Translations under genes and position numbers: made by a program
Part shown: one piece after another, positions 18,384 through 28,681 of the stretch
How positions within the stretch are numbered: position 1 is the first letter of the stretch
Layout: each line of letters opens with the position of its first letter
The notes under the pieces: generated by a model
Database searches by the model: none
What the model was told of the DNA's origin: nothing
Seen by the model: only the letters and a program-made list of their open reading frames with translations
NCBI RefSeq assembly: GCF_900108475.1
Contig: NZ_FNWO01000007.1
Coordinates: forward strand, 148,296-212,295
Direction: 5' to 3'
From: Magnetospirillum fulvum
Lineage (GTDB): Bacteria > Pseudomonadota > Alphaproteobacteria > Rhodospirillales > Magnetospirillaceae
DNA: 64,000 nucleotides

Positions 18384-21300
18384 CAGCCACCGACCATGAA
18401 GAAGGCGGACCAGATGTAGGGCGTGCTCCATTGGGGCGTTCTGAGCATTTCCAACTGAGCCTCGCGCAATGCGTCATGTGGACTCTTGCCCGCCAGCAAG
18501 CGTTTGTAAAGAGCCGCCATCAGGGTCTGGGTTCCGGCATCGCTGACCTCCCACAGCGAGGACACCACCGACTGAACCCCGGCCTCCTGGAAGGCACGGC
18601 GCAGGCCATAAACGCCCTCGCCTTCGTGGATTTCGCCCAAGCCGGTTTCGCAAGCGGACAGGATGGCGAGGCGGGTACCGGTGAGGTCGAGCCCCAGCAC
18701 TTCAAGCGCGGTCAACACCCCGTCATTGTCGGTGTCGATCTCGCCTAGCACCTGGGCGTTCGAATTGATCCCGGCAAAGGCCAGACCGGCCCGCAGCAAC
18801 GGATTGTCGCCGGGCGGCGGCACCTGAAAATCGCTGGAGCGCTGGAGCTTGAGCAGGCGCTTGCGCAGGGTGTCGTCGGGTTTCAGGAAAAAGCCGTGGG
18901 TGGCGATGTGAAGCACTTCGGGCGGCTGCTCCAGATCGCGCAGGGTCTTTTCCTGGGCGTCGGCGCGGGAATGGATCACCGTCGGCTTGCCTTGGCCCTC
19001 GACGGTGCGCTGGATCAACTGGCCTTCCCGCTCGGCTCCCGGCAACGGGTCGAAATGCAGGCCGCGCAGCCCGGACATCCCCCGCACCGACATTTGAAGG
19101 TCGGCGGCACCGGCCGAACGCGACCGGGCCTGCTCCAGCACGTCCCGCCCGACCACCGCCTCGGTGTTGTAATCGGGACCGGCATTGATCAGATAGCCCT
19201 TCGTTGTCCCGATTGGGCTGGGCAGCAAATCCCGGCTGGACGTCAGCAGGTGCAGATCGACCGATTCGATCAGATATTTGCGGTTCTTCTGCACCAGGGC
19301 GCTGAACGGCAGGATGTTGAGGATTCCGTCCGGCACCACGTAAACCTGCCGGCGCCCCCCCAACGCCGCCTCGAGCGGTTGCCACACCACACGGGTCACC
19401 GCCTCGCCCGCATCGAGCAGGTCGTCGATCTCGACCTCCTCGTCCTGGATCACGGTGCGGTACTTGGTCACCGCCGCCTCGATCACAGCGGGATCGTCGA
19501 ACCGGACCAAAGCAAAGACCGGCCGGTCGCCCTCCTTGCGCAGCACCGCCGCCGCCAGCTTCTGCCGTCCGTCGTCTCCATAGATCACATAATCGACCAG
19601 CACCGCTTCGGGCGGCAACGCCTTGATCAGATCGTCGAGCGACAGCGCCGCGACCGAGCGGCGGAAACGCTGGCTGGCCCGACCCAGCGTCCCTTGAAGC
19701 TCGTTGACGCGATCCTCCAACCCGTTGACGATTTCGACATGATTGTCGCGGGTTTCCGCCGTCGGGCCGGACAGGGTCAGTGCCGCCAGCCGCTTGCGGA
19801 CTTCGGTCAGTTCGACGGCCAGACGGTTAAGCTCGGGATCGCGGGCCAGTCGCGCGATCTGCTGGCTTTCCGACGCGATCTTCAGCAGCACCCCTTTGCG
19901 GTTGAGGCTGGCCTCCAGCAATGCCCGCGCGGCGGCGGCATCGTTCTGCCGGGCCAGCAAGGCGACATAGGCCGAATATTCCGGGGCATGCAGGCGGACA
20001 TAGCCCTCGCGCGCATTGTCGCCGGTCACCGGCAACACCCGGTCAAAGAATTCGGTGCGACGTTGGAAGGTCAGGCGACGGGTTTCGAACGCTGCCGCAG
20101 TCTCGCCCCGCTCCTCCTGCACGGCCGCCAGACTGTTCAACGTCTCGAAGGTATAGGGATGGCTGGCTCCCAGCACTGCCTCGTCGCCCTCCAGGGTCTT
20201 CTTCAACAGCGCCTCGGCCTGGGGTAGCCGTTTGGTGGTCCGATACAGCGCGGCCAGATCGTGCATCGAGCGCAGGGTATCGAGATGGCGTTCGCCCAGT
20301 GTGGCGCGCCGCGCCGCCAGGGCCTTGTCGAAACTGGCCTCGGCCTCTTTCAGCTTGCCTTGGGCGTGGAGGGCGCGAGCCAGATTGTTCAACGCCTTCA
20401 AAGTATTCTGGTGACGAGGACCATAGGCCTTGGCCCAGGATTCATAAACCTCGCGGAACATCGCCGCCGCCCGGTCCGGCTCGCCCTTTAACATATAGAG
20501 ATAGGCGAGGTTGTTGGTGCTGGCGATGGTGTCGGGATGCTTCGGCCCGATCGTGCGGGCAAACACCGCGATCACGCCCTGATAAAGCGGCTCGGCCTTG
20601 TCGAACAATCCCTGGCTCTCATAAAGCAGGGCCAGATTGTTCATCGTCGTCATCGTCGCCGGGTGGTTCTCGCCAAAGGCCCGGCGACTGGACTCGAGCG
20701 CGGTGCGCAATACCGGCTCGGCACGGTCGTAACGCCCTTCCTTTTCCAAGATTTCGCCCAGATTGTTGACCGCGACCACGGTGGCGGGATGGTCGTCGCC
20801 CAACGCCTTGCGATAGCGCTGCAACGCCTCGTCGAACTGCTTTTCCGCTTCGAGCAGATGGCCCTGACGGCGCAGCACGCTGGCCAGCGACGACAACGCC
20901 GCCAAGGTCGAGGGATGGGACGGCCCCAGCCGCGCCGTCTGGGCGTCAAGCACCTCGCGGGCCGTCGCCAGGGCGACGCCATCCTCGCCGAGATCGACCA
21001 GAACGTCGGCAAGGTCGCCCTTTGCCGCCAGCACACTCTCTTGGTCTCCGGCGGCGGCGGCATCGCGGATCACGCTGTCCTGCGCCGATCTAGCCTCAGC
21101 CAGCCGTCCCTGACGGTGATAGGTCAAGGCAGCCTGAAGCCGGGTCGCCAGCGCCTGACGGTCCGACACGGGAAGAGCCGCCGCCTGAATCGCAATCGCC
21201 CGCTCGAGCAAAGCGGCGGCGGGAGCGTACTCGCCCAGCCGATACTTCACCGCCCCTTGCAGAGCCAGACAGCGGGCGAAATCGGGATGGACCTCGCCGA

Positions 21301-22039
21301 ACGTCGCGGCGGCGGCGGCGCAGACCGCGTCAAGCCCGGCCCCGGCCTCGCGGCCTTTGCCCTGATCGAGCCGGGCGTTGGCCAGCGCAAAGGCCAGTGC
21401 CAGCGTCTGCGGATGGCCCGCCCCGAACGCCCCGGTCGCGTCCGCCACCGCCTCGGCCAGACGTGCCGACGCTGCCTCCAGCCGACCCTGATCGCGATAA
21501 AGGCGAGACAGCGCCAGCGACAGCTTCAGCGTCTCGGGATGCCCGGCCCCCAGCGCCGCTCGTGACAACGCGATCGCCTGACGGTACGAGGCTTCGGCGG
21601 CATCGACATCGCCGCCCAGATGCTGCAACGCCGCCAGATCGCTATAGCTGATGATGGTGGCGAAATGTCCGTCGCCCAGATTGTCGTGAGCCAACGACAC
21701 GGCCTGCCGCGCCGAGTCCAGCGCCTTGGCCAGATCGCCCCCACCGGCGGCAAGGATTGATTGCTGGTGGACCCGGTTCCACAGCGCCGCCGCCCGCTGT
21801 TTGGCCGCCGGAACCGCCGAAGCCTCCACCTGCTTCTCGGTGACCCAGGGGGGATACACCTCGCGCAGGCGGGAAATCTCGCTGTCCAGTCGGGCGACAT
21901 CGGCGGCGCGTCCGGCGGCGAAGGCCTGAGCGGCCTCGGCGATCGCCTCGTCGATGCTCACAGCCCCGGCCGGAGCGGCCCACAGAAAAGACGCCAGGGC
22001 GAGGATTCCCAATGCCGAACCGATCGAACCACGCTGCAT
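18383..22039 (-). CDS. secreted TPR-CHAT caspase-like protease
   Basis: 1218 residues from the ATG at 22039, chosen over the adjacent GTG at 22042 because a GGAAGG site lies six bases before it. A signal peptide covers residues 1-27 (ending PAGAVS). Tandem tetratricopeptide repeats of the kinesin-light-chain type run from about 80 to 690; the repeated motif is A.....LGxxHPxTL. An alpha-helical linker follows, and the C-terminal CHAT domain spans about 880-1218. The catalytic dyad is present: His about 1048 in HIATHGFF and Cys about 1130 in LSACETGLGE. CHAT proteases are clan CD peptidases related to caspases and separase. Export to the periplasm is unusual for a protease of this type. The downstream MBL-fold gene overlaps its stop. 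Substrate unknown. Confidence 0.9.
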   Translation of the reverse strand: MQRGSIGSALGILALASFLWAAPAGAVSIDEAIAEAAQAFAAGRAADVARLDSEISRLREVYPPWVTEKQVEASAVPAAKQRAAALWNRVHQQSILAAGGGDLAKALDSARQAVSLAHDNLGDGHFATIISYSDLAALQHLGGDVDAAEASYRQAIALSRAALGAGHPETLKLSLALSRLYRDQGRLEAASARLAEAVADATGAFGAGHPQTLALAFALANARLDQGKGREAGAGLDAVCAAAAATFGEVHPDFARCLALQGAVKYRLGEYAPAAALLERAIAIQAAALPVSDRQALATRLQAALTYHRQGRLAEARSAQDSVIRDAAAAGDQESVLAAKGDLADVLVDLGEDGVALATAREVLDAQTARLGPSHPSTLAALSSLASVLRRQGHLLEAEKQFDEALQRYRKALGDDHPATVVAVNNLGEILEKEGRYDRAEPVLRTALESSRRAFGENHPATMTTMNNLALLYESQGLFDKAEPLYQGVIAVFARTIGPKHPDTIASTNNLAYLYMLKGEPDRAAAMFREVYESWAKAYGPRHQNTLKALNNLARALHAQGKLKEAEASFDKALAARRATLGERHLDTLRSMHDLAALYRTTKRLPQAEALLKKTLEGDEAVLGASHPYTFETLNSLAAVQEERGETAAAFETRRLTFQRRTEFFDRVLPVTGDNAREGYVRLHAPEYSAYVALLARQNDAAAARALLEASLNRKGVLLKIASESQQIARLARDPELNRLAVELTEVRKRLAALTLSGPTAETRDNHVEIVNGLEDRVNELQGTLGRASQRFRRSVAALSLDDLIKALPPEAVLVDYVIYGDDGRQKLAAAVLRKEGDRPVFALVRFDDPAVIEAAVTKYRTVIQDEEVEIDDLLDAGEAVTRVVWQPLEAALGGRRQVYVVPDGILNILPFSALVQKNRKYLIESVDLHLLTSSRDLLPSPIGTTKGYLINAGPDYNTEAVVGRDVLEQARSRSAGAADLQMSVRGMSGLRGLHFDPLPGAEREGQLIQRTVEGQGKPTVIHSRADAQEKTLRDLEQPPEVLHIATHGFFLKPDDTLRKRLLKLQRSSDFQVPPPGDNPLLRAGLAFAGINSNAQVLGEIDTDNDGVLTALEVLGLDLTGTRLAILSACETGLGEIHEGEGVYGLRRAFQEAGVQSVVSSLWEVSDAGTQTLMAALYKRLLAGKSPHDALREAQLEMLRTPQWSTPYIWSAFFMVGG

Positions 22040-22172
22040 CACGGACCTTCCCTTTCCGGTCTTATACCATGTCTCGGCGATCCCAACCGATCACCGAGGC
22101 CCTCAAACGGCGGGCGGGTTTCTCCGAAACCCTTGCCTTCCGCGCCACGAGCCGCGCGGCCCCTTGGGCCTA

Positions 22173-22209
22173 ACCAAATCCCAGTGAGGTCAACTCTCTG
22201 GGATTTGGT
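22173..22209 (-). terminator. hairpin after cyclase gene, before CHAT gene
   Basis: A perfect 12-bp inverted repeat (22173-22184 with 22198-22209, ACCAAATCCCAG type) and a 13-base loop begin one base after the cyclase stop codon in the 171-base gap before the CHAT gene. On the minus strand no T-run follows, so it may terminate partially, stabilise mRNA or act as a processing site. It suggests that the cyclase and the CHAT-MBL unit are not expressed at equal levels. Confidence 0.5.
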
Positions 22210-22210
22210 C

Positions 22211-24271
22211 TTACTTTTCCTTGTGGGTATAAACCCCGTCCCAGCCCTCGCCGGGCGGACTGTCGATGAAATGGGCGATGCGGTCGAGGTGGATGCGATA
22301 GATCAGCCGCCCCGGCTCCAGTGCCGCCAGACTCTCGAAGGCCGCCTCCGCCGCCTCCCACCTTCCGGCGCGGTACAGCGCCAGCGCCTCGTGATGACGA
22401 GCCAAACGCTCGTGGGTTTCATCGTCGATATCGTCCTCGAAGCCGAGCGGCTCGAACAGACGAACCGGCGTGTCCTTGCCCTTGACCCGGACCAGATCGA
22501 TCTCGCGGCTGACCAGACCGGGCACCGCATTCTGGGTGTATTCGGTCACCATCAGATCGACGCCATATTGCTTGGTCAGGCTCTCGACCCGCGACCCCAG
22601 ATTGACCGCGTCACCCAGCACGGTATAGGCCATGCGGAAATCCGATCCCATGTTGCCGACATTCATCGTCCCGGTGTTGAGACCGATCCCGACCTTGATC
22701 GGCTTCCAGCCGCGAGCGACGAAATCGTCGCGCAATTCCTCCATTTTCCGCACCATCGCCAGCGCCGCCTCGACAGCGTGGCGGGCATGGTCGGAATCGT
22801 GCAGTGGCGCGCCCCAGAACGCCATGATCGCGTCGCCCATATATTTGTCGATCGTGCCGCGATGCTCGTGGATCACCCGGGTCATCGGGCTGAGGAAGGC
22901 GTTCATCAGCATCGTCAGATCCTGCGGCGACAGCCCTTCCGAAATGGTGGTGAAGCCGCGCACGTCGGAGAACAGCACCGTCATTTCGCGGCTTTCGCCG
23001 CCGATTTCGACGTTAAGGCCGCTCCGATTCATCTCGGCGACCAATTCAGGCGGGATATATTGCCCGAAGGTGCGGGCGATCCGCTGCTTTTGCGCCCGCT
23101 CGACCATGTACTGGCGGAACTCGATCAGCAAATAGCTGAAAATGATCGCCAGCACGACATAGGAGACCGGTAGCACCAGCCCGTGGCGGACATACAGCAC
23201 GGTGGCAAGGGCGATATAGCCCAGCCCCAGCCCCAGCACGCACAGCCCGCGCCCGAGCGGCCGGGTCAACAGCAGCGACAGCGAGATCATCGCCAGCAAC
23301 AGCGACACCGGAACGATCGCGGCGGTTTCGGGCGACACCGCCCGCAATTGACCGCCATTGAGGATGGTGCTGAGGGTATCGGCGATGATCTCGACCCCAT
23401 AGACCATCCCGACCGGGGTATCGAACCAGTCGTGCGAGACTTCTGAGGTGTCGCCGACCAGGACGATCCGGTCCTTGACCCAGGCTTCGAGCTCGGCCCG
23501 CTCGGACTCGTCAAGGCCAGAAATATCAAGGAATTCCAGCGCGCTGATCCCCGCCGACTGGCTGAGAAAGCGGATTCCGGTCGGCAGCGGCGGAAAGTCG
23601 ATCAGTAGATTGTTGCGATGGTCGAGCGGTACCCGCAACGTCCCCAGCGTCAGCGCCCCATTCTCCAGCCGGGGCTCGACCCCCAGATACATCGCCGCCG
23701 CCGCCACCGCAAACGGCCAGCCGCCGCGCTCTGCGGTCAGTTCGGGATGAATGGTCAGCCGCGACAGGGTGGTGACCAGCCGAGAGGTCGATTGGATGTT
23801 GGTATAGGCGCTGACCGAAGCCTGGTCGAGCAGCGCGGTCGGACGGTTGATCCCGACGAAGCGGCCGTCGCGGAACTCGGCCTGGGCGACCAACAAGGTG
23901 TTGCCCGCCTCGTCCAGCGCCTTGGCCAGGATTGGATCCTCGCCATAGGAGCTGGGAAAGTCCATCAACATATCGACCGCGATCACCCGCGCGCCCAGCG
24001 CTTTCAGATTGGTGACGATCGCGGCGATGTCGCTGCGGCGGAGCGGAAAGCTTTTATAGGATTTGAAGAAGGCTTCGTCGGTGTTGACCAGAACGATATC
24101 GTGCGACAGAACCTGCCCCCGCCCCTCGCCATAGGCCAGCCTTAGCTGGTGACGGAAAGACAGAGTCTGGTCTTCGAGCAGGGCAAACCATTCATGATAT
24201 TGGGCGGGGATGGCGAGCAGGAAAAACAGCGCCGTCAGGATAATATCGTACCGCCGCGCAAGTCCGCCCAT
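22211..24271 (-). CDS. CHASE2-domain transmembrane adenylate cyclase
   Basis: 686 residues. Order: N-terminal TM (about 8-24), periplasmic CHASE2 sensor (about 30-310), three closely spaced TM helices (about 316-384), then a class III cyclase domain (about 425-605). Catalytic residues are all visible: metal-binding D436 (LFSDVRGF) and D480 (KYMGDAIMAFWG), adenine-selecting K476 and D554 (VLGDAVNLGSRVE), and N557 and R561. The K/D pair predicts ATP, not GTP, as substrate, so the product is cAMP. A short helical tail follows. It lies between a FecR-like gene and the CHAT gene, with a palindromic operator candidate upstream. CHASE2 ligands are unknown. Confidence 0.93.
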   Translation of the reverse strand: MGGLARRYDIILTALFFLLAIPAQYHEWFALLEDQTLSFRHQLRLAYGEGRGQVLSHDIVLVNTDEAFFKSYKSFPLRRSDIAAIVTNLKALGARVIAVDMLMDFPSSYGEDPILAKALDEAGNTLLVAQAEFRDGRFVGINRPTALLDQASVSAYTNIQSTSRLVTTLSRLTIHPELTAERGGWPFAVAAAAMYLGVEPRLENGALTLGTLRVPLDHRNNLLIDFPPLPTGIRFLSQSAGISALEFLDISGLDESERAELEAWVKDRIVLVGDTSEVSHDWFDTPVGMVYGVEIIADTLSTILNGGQLRAVSPETAAIVPVSLLLAMISLSLLLTRPLGRGLCVLGLGLGYIALATVLYVRHGLVLPVSYVVLAIIFSYLLIEFRQYMVERAQKQRIARTFGQYIPPELVAEMNRSGLNVEIGGESREMTVLFSDVRGFTTISEGLSPQDLTMLMNAFLSPMTRVIHEHRGTIDKYMGDAIMAFWGAPLHDSDHARHAVEAALAMVRKMEELRDDFVARGWKPIKVGIGLNTGTMNVGNMGSDFRMAYTVLGDAVNLGSRVESLTKQYGVDLMVTEYTQNAVPGLVSREIDLVRVKGKDTPVRLFEPLGFEDDIDDETHERLARHHEALALYRAGRWEAAEAAFESLAALEPGRLIYRIHLDRIAHFIDSPPGEGWDGVYTHKEK

Positions 24272-24327
24272 CGTGGTTCTCCGCCCCCGAAACCGACACT
24301 CCGGATTATGGTAACCCGAGAGGTCTC

Positions 24328-24341
24328 TTCACCCCAGTGAA
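24328..24341. promoter_or_regulatory. palindromic operator candidate upstream of the cyclase gene
   Basis: TTCAC-N4-GTGAA with perfect 5-bp arms lies 57-70 bases upstream of the cyclase start. It abuts the T-run of the upstream terminator. The arrangement resembles sites of winged-helix or CRP-superfamily regulators but matches no consensus I can name. Confidence 0.3.
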
Positions 24342-24342
24342 G

Positions 24343-24376
24343 AAAAAGCGCCCGCCGACGGATCGACGGCGGACGC
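24343..24376 (-). terminator. intrinsic terminator of the FecR-like gene
   Basis: On the minus strand a 10-bp stem (GCGTCCGCCG with CGGCGGGCGC, one G-U pair, nine-base loop) is followed at once by TTTTTCTT. It begins ten bases after the FecR-like stop. This is a well-formed intrinsic terminator and separates that gene from the cyclase. Confidence 0.75.
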
Positions 24377-24386
24377 CTTAGCGGGG

Positions 24387-25757
<1,371 letters not shown>

Positions 25758-27833
25758 GTGAATAATCAAGACACCCAACACGGTATTTCGATCCGGATCA
25801 GGATTCTCGTTCCAATCATTCTGGTGATCGCCGTCGGTTTCTCCCTGATCGTCGGGTTTTCGTCGATCCAGTCTTTTGGCGACGCCAAGACCGGAGCAAC
25901 GACGCTGATACAGCAATCCGCCTTGGCCGAATCCAATCTGATCCGTCAAATGGTGGAGAGGGGCCAGACCGCGGCCCGCACCAATGCCTCATGGATGGCC
26001 CGGACAAATCCAAAGAGCTATGATCGTGCCACCATCGGCGGCGATCTGTTGCGCCAGATCGAACACAATCCGGGCTTTACCGGCATTTACGTCGGATTCG
26101 AGGCGAATTTCGACGGTCGTGACGCCGAAAATGCCGGTGGGATCTGGGGCGATGCGAGCGGCCGCTATCTGGTTTACGCCTATCGCAAGGATGGTGCGCC
26201 AACCGTCGAAATCGCCCCGCTGACCAGCGATCCGGCCGAGGAATTCTGGTACAATACGCCGCTGCGCGAGAAGCGCGACACCGTCACCCCGCCCTTTTTT
26301 TATGAAATCAGCGGGCAGAAGACTCTGATGATAACGGTCGCGTCGCCGATCCTCGTCGGGACCAAGGCGGTCGGGGTTGCAACGGTCGATCTGGCGTTGA
26401 AGCAGGTTCAGGCCGACGTGGCCGCGCTCAAGCCGATGGGCAGCGGCTATGCCGCGCTGATCTCGCACGACGGCCAATGGGTGGCCAATCCCGACCCCTC
26501 ACTGTTGGGCAAACCGGTCGATACCGAGGCGGTGAAGGCCGCTCTGGTCGCCGCGCGCAACGGCAAGGCCGCCGACTTCACGCTGACCGGCCCGGCGGGT
26601 GAGGAGATGATGGCGGTGCTGGTGCCGATCCGTTTCGGCCAGGCCCCCGAGGTATGGAACTTCCTGATTGCGGTCCCCGAATCCGCGGTTCTGGCCGAAG
26701 CCCGGGCAACCCGAACCAAGCTTCTTGCCGTCGGAACCCTGGTTCTGTTGTTGGCGGCGGCGATCGCGGTGCTGATCGGCAACGGCATCGTCAAGCCGAT
26801 CAAAGCGATGACAGGATCCATGACCCGTTTGGCCAAGGGCGATCTCAACATCGAGATCGCCGGAGGTGATCGCGGCGACGAAATCGGGGCAATGGCCCAT
26901 GCGGTCCAGGTCTTCAAGGACAATGCCGTCGCGATGGCCGAGATGCAGCGCCGCAATGCCGAAATGGAGCAGCATTCGACGGCAGAGCAGCGGCGTCTGC
27001 TGCTCGACACCGCCACGCGGTTTGAGACCGAGGTCGCCGGTGTGGTCCGGTCGGTCGGAGACGGTGCCCGGGCGATGCGGGGAACGGCGCAGTCGATGTC
27101 TTCGACGGCGGATCAGGTTTCGTCGAGCGCCAATCTCGTCGCGGTGGCGGCGGGCGAAGCGTCGAGCAATGTCCAGACGGTCGCCGCCGCCAGCGAAGAA
27201 CTGGCTGCCTCAATCCGCGAAATCAGCCGTCAGGTCGCGGATTCCGCGCGCGTCTCCCAGGAAGCGGTCGATCAGGTCGATCACAACCGCAACACCATCG
27301 CCCATCTGACCGAGGCGGCGAACCGGATCGGCGAGGTCGTCACCCTGATCAACGATATCGCCTCGCAAACCAACTTGCTGGCCTTGAACGCGACGATCGA
27401 AGCGGCTCGCGCCGGCGACGCGGGCAAGGGCTTCGCCGTCGTCGCTGGCGAGGTCAAACAACTCGCCAACCAGACGGCGCGGGCGACCGAAGAGATCAGC
27501 AGCCAGATCAACGCGGTCCAGAACACCACCCGCGAAGCGGTCGAAGCGATCAACAACGTCGCGAAGACGATCGATACCATCAACTCGATTTCGTCGCAGA
27601 TCGCTTCGGCGGTCGAGGAACAATCGGCCGCGACCCAGGAGATCACCCGCAGCGTGCAGCAGGCCGCCAACGGCACCGCCACGGTTTCCAGTTCGATCGC
27701 AGGCGTCAATGACGGGGCCCGGCGCAACGGAAGCGAGGCGGTTCAGGTCCTGAACGCCGCCGAACACCTAGCCGAGGATATCAACTCGCTGACCGGCAAG
27801 GTTGAATCCTTCCTCGGCCGCATCCGGGCCTAA
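25758..27833 (+). CDS. methyl-accepting chemotaxis protein with Cache sensor
   Basis: 691 residues from a GTG at 25758 with a GAGG site six bases upstream; the frame further upstream lacks coding features. Order: TM1 (about 14-38), large periplasmic double-Cache domain (about 40-320; [40 protein letters not shown] and [17 protein letters not shown]), TM2 (about 325-347), HAMP (about 348-400) and the signalling domain with the conserved hairpin tip ([20 protein letters not shown]). dCache domains bind small molecules such as amino acids or organic acids; ligand unknown. No C-terminal CheR-binding pentapeptide is seen; the protein ends in FLGRIRA. Confidence 0.95.
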   Translation: MNNQDTQHGISIRIRILVPIILVIAVGFSLIVGFSSIQSFGDAKTGATTLIQQSALAESNLIRQMVERGQTAARTNASWMARTNPKSYDRATIGGDLLRQIEHNPGFTGIYVGFEANFDGRDAENAGGIWGDASGRYLVYAYRKDGAPTVEIAPLTSDPAEEFWYNTPLREKRDTVTPPFFYEISGQKTLMITVASPILVGTKAVGVATVDLALKQVQADVAALKPMGSGYAALISHDGQWVANPDPSLLGKPVDTEAVKAALVAARNGKAADFTLTGPAGEEMMAVLVPIRFGQAPEVWNFLIAVPESAVLAEARATRTKLLAVGTLVLLLAAAIAVLIGNGIVKPIKAMTGSMTRLAKGDLNIEIAGGDRGDEIGAMAHAVQVFKDNAVAMAEMQRRNAEMEQHSTAEQRRLLLDTATRFETEVAGVVRSVGDGARAMRGTAQSMSSTADQVSSSANLVAVAAGEASSNVQTVAAASEELAASIREISRQVADSARVSQEAVDQVDHNRNTIAHLTEAANRIGEVVTLINDIASQTNLLALNATIEAARAGDAGKGFAVVAGEVKQLANQTARATEEISSQINAVQNTTREAVEAINNVAKTIDTINSISSQIASAVEEQSAATQEITRSVQQAANGTATVSSSIAGVNDGARRNGSEAVQVLNAAEHLAEDINSLTGKVESFLGRIRA

Positions 27834-27852
27834 GCCCCGAGTCTGGATGCAA

Positions 27853-27884
27853 CCGGACCTGAAGCCGTCTGGCTCCAGGTCCGG
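27853..27884. terminator. bidirectional hairpin between chemoreceptor and nrdG
   Basis: CCGGACCTG at 27853-27861 pairs with CAGGTCCGG at 27876-27884, and a nested AGCC/GGCT stem sits inside, giving one long hairpin. It lies between the chemoreceptor stop and convergent nrdG. No long T-run follows, but position and stability fit a shared terminator. Confidence 0.6.
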
Positions 27885-27889
27885 CTGTG

Positions 27890-28483
27890 TCATCGTCCCG
27901 GCCGGTAGGGCTGAATCCGGGGTGGTTCGGCTCCCAAAGCGGCCAGATCGGCGCCCAAACGCATGAGCGCCCCGTCGTCGGCCCAGGCGGGATCGACGGT
28001 GATGCGGATATCGCGGGGCGTTCCCGCCGCCAGCAGCCGGATCAGACTGTCTTTCGCCTTCTCGCCGCTGCCGGTCATCCCAGTCAGACGGTCATAATCG
28101 GCGAACGGGGCCTTGACGTCGAACCCAACCCAATCGACCAGGGGCAACACCCGTTCCAGCCGGTCGGGAAACGGTCCGGCGGTATGCAGGCCGATCTTAA
28201 AGCCCAACTCCCGCACGGCGGCGATTGCCTCGGGCAGAGCCGGTTGAAGGGTCGGCTCGCCGCCCGAAAACACCACGCCGTCGAGCAGGCCGCGCCGCGT
28301 GTCGAGAAACGCCGCCGCCTCGTCCCAGGTCAGCGCCGCCGGGGCGGTCGCGCAGAGCAGATGGGTATTGTGGCAATAGGGACAACGCCAGGGGCACCCC
28401 TGGCAGAACAGGGTCGCCACCAGCTCGCCCGGCCAGTCGCAAGTGGACAGCCGGGCCAGCCCGCCGAGGCGGAGATCAGTCAA
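27890..28483 (-). CDS. nrdG: anaerobic ribonucleotide reductase activating enzyme
   Basis: 197-residue radical-SAM protein that uses a 4Fe-4S cluster and S-adenosylmethionine to install the glycyl radical on NrdD. The cluster motif is C30-x3-C34-x2-C37 (GCPWRCPYCHN), followed by the SAM-contacting FSGGEPTLQP. The start is a TTG at 28483, overlapping the stop of the small glycyl-radical gene (TTGACTGA), so translation is coupled. Its partner glycine lies on that small upstream protein rather than on the long NrdD chain. Confidence 0.93.
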   Translation of the reverse strand: MTDLRLGGLARLSTCDWPGELVATLFCQGCPWRCPYCHNTHLLCATAPAALTWDEAAAFLDTRRGLLDGVVFSGGEPTLQPALPEAIAAVRELGFKIGLHTAGPFPDRLERVLPLVDWVGFDVKAPFADYDRLTGMTGSGEKAKDSLIRLLAAGTPRDIRITVDPAWADDGALMRLGADLAALGAEPPRIQPYRPGR

Positions 28484-28664
28484 GGGCGCACTGTGCTTCC
28501 GAGAAATAGAGGCGGTCGGCGAACTCGCCCTTCTTGCCTTTGTTGAACGAGGCGAGCGGGCGGTGATAGCCCATCACCCGGGTCCAGATTTCGCAGGGCT
28601 GGCGCTCGTCGTCGCGCAGATCGAGGGCGGCGTCGCGGACGGTGGTGGTCGGAATGTGATTCAT
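28476..28664 (-). CDS. separate glycyl-radical domain of class III ribonucleotide reductase
   Basis: 62-residue protein starting at the ATG at 28664, preceded by a good AAAGGA site seven bases upstream. Its sequence CEIWTRVMGYHRPLASFNKG then GEFADRLYF matches the extreme C-terminus of class III NrdD, including the RVxGYxRP segment that carries the radical glycine. The long nrdD frame stops at 28682 without this segment, and the two frames differ. An own start codon, an own ribosome binding site and an 17-base gap argue that this is a genuine split gene rather than a simple frameshift. It would supply the glycyl radical in trans to NrdD after activation by NrdG. Confidence 0.8.
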   Translation of the reverse strand: MNHIPTTTVRDAALDLRDDERQPCEIWTRVMGYHRPLASFNKGKKGEFADRLYFSEAQCALD

Positions 28665-28681
28665 CAAGCGATCCTTTCGGG

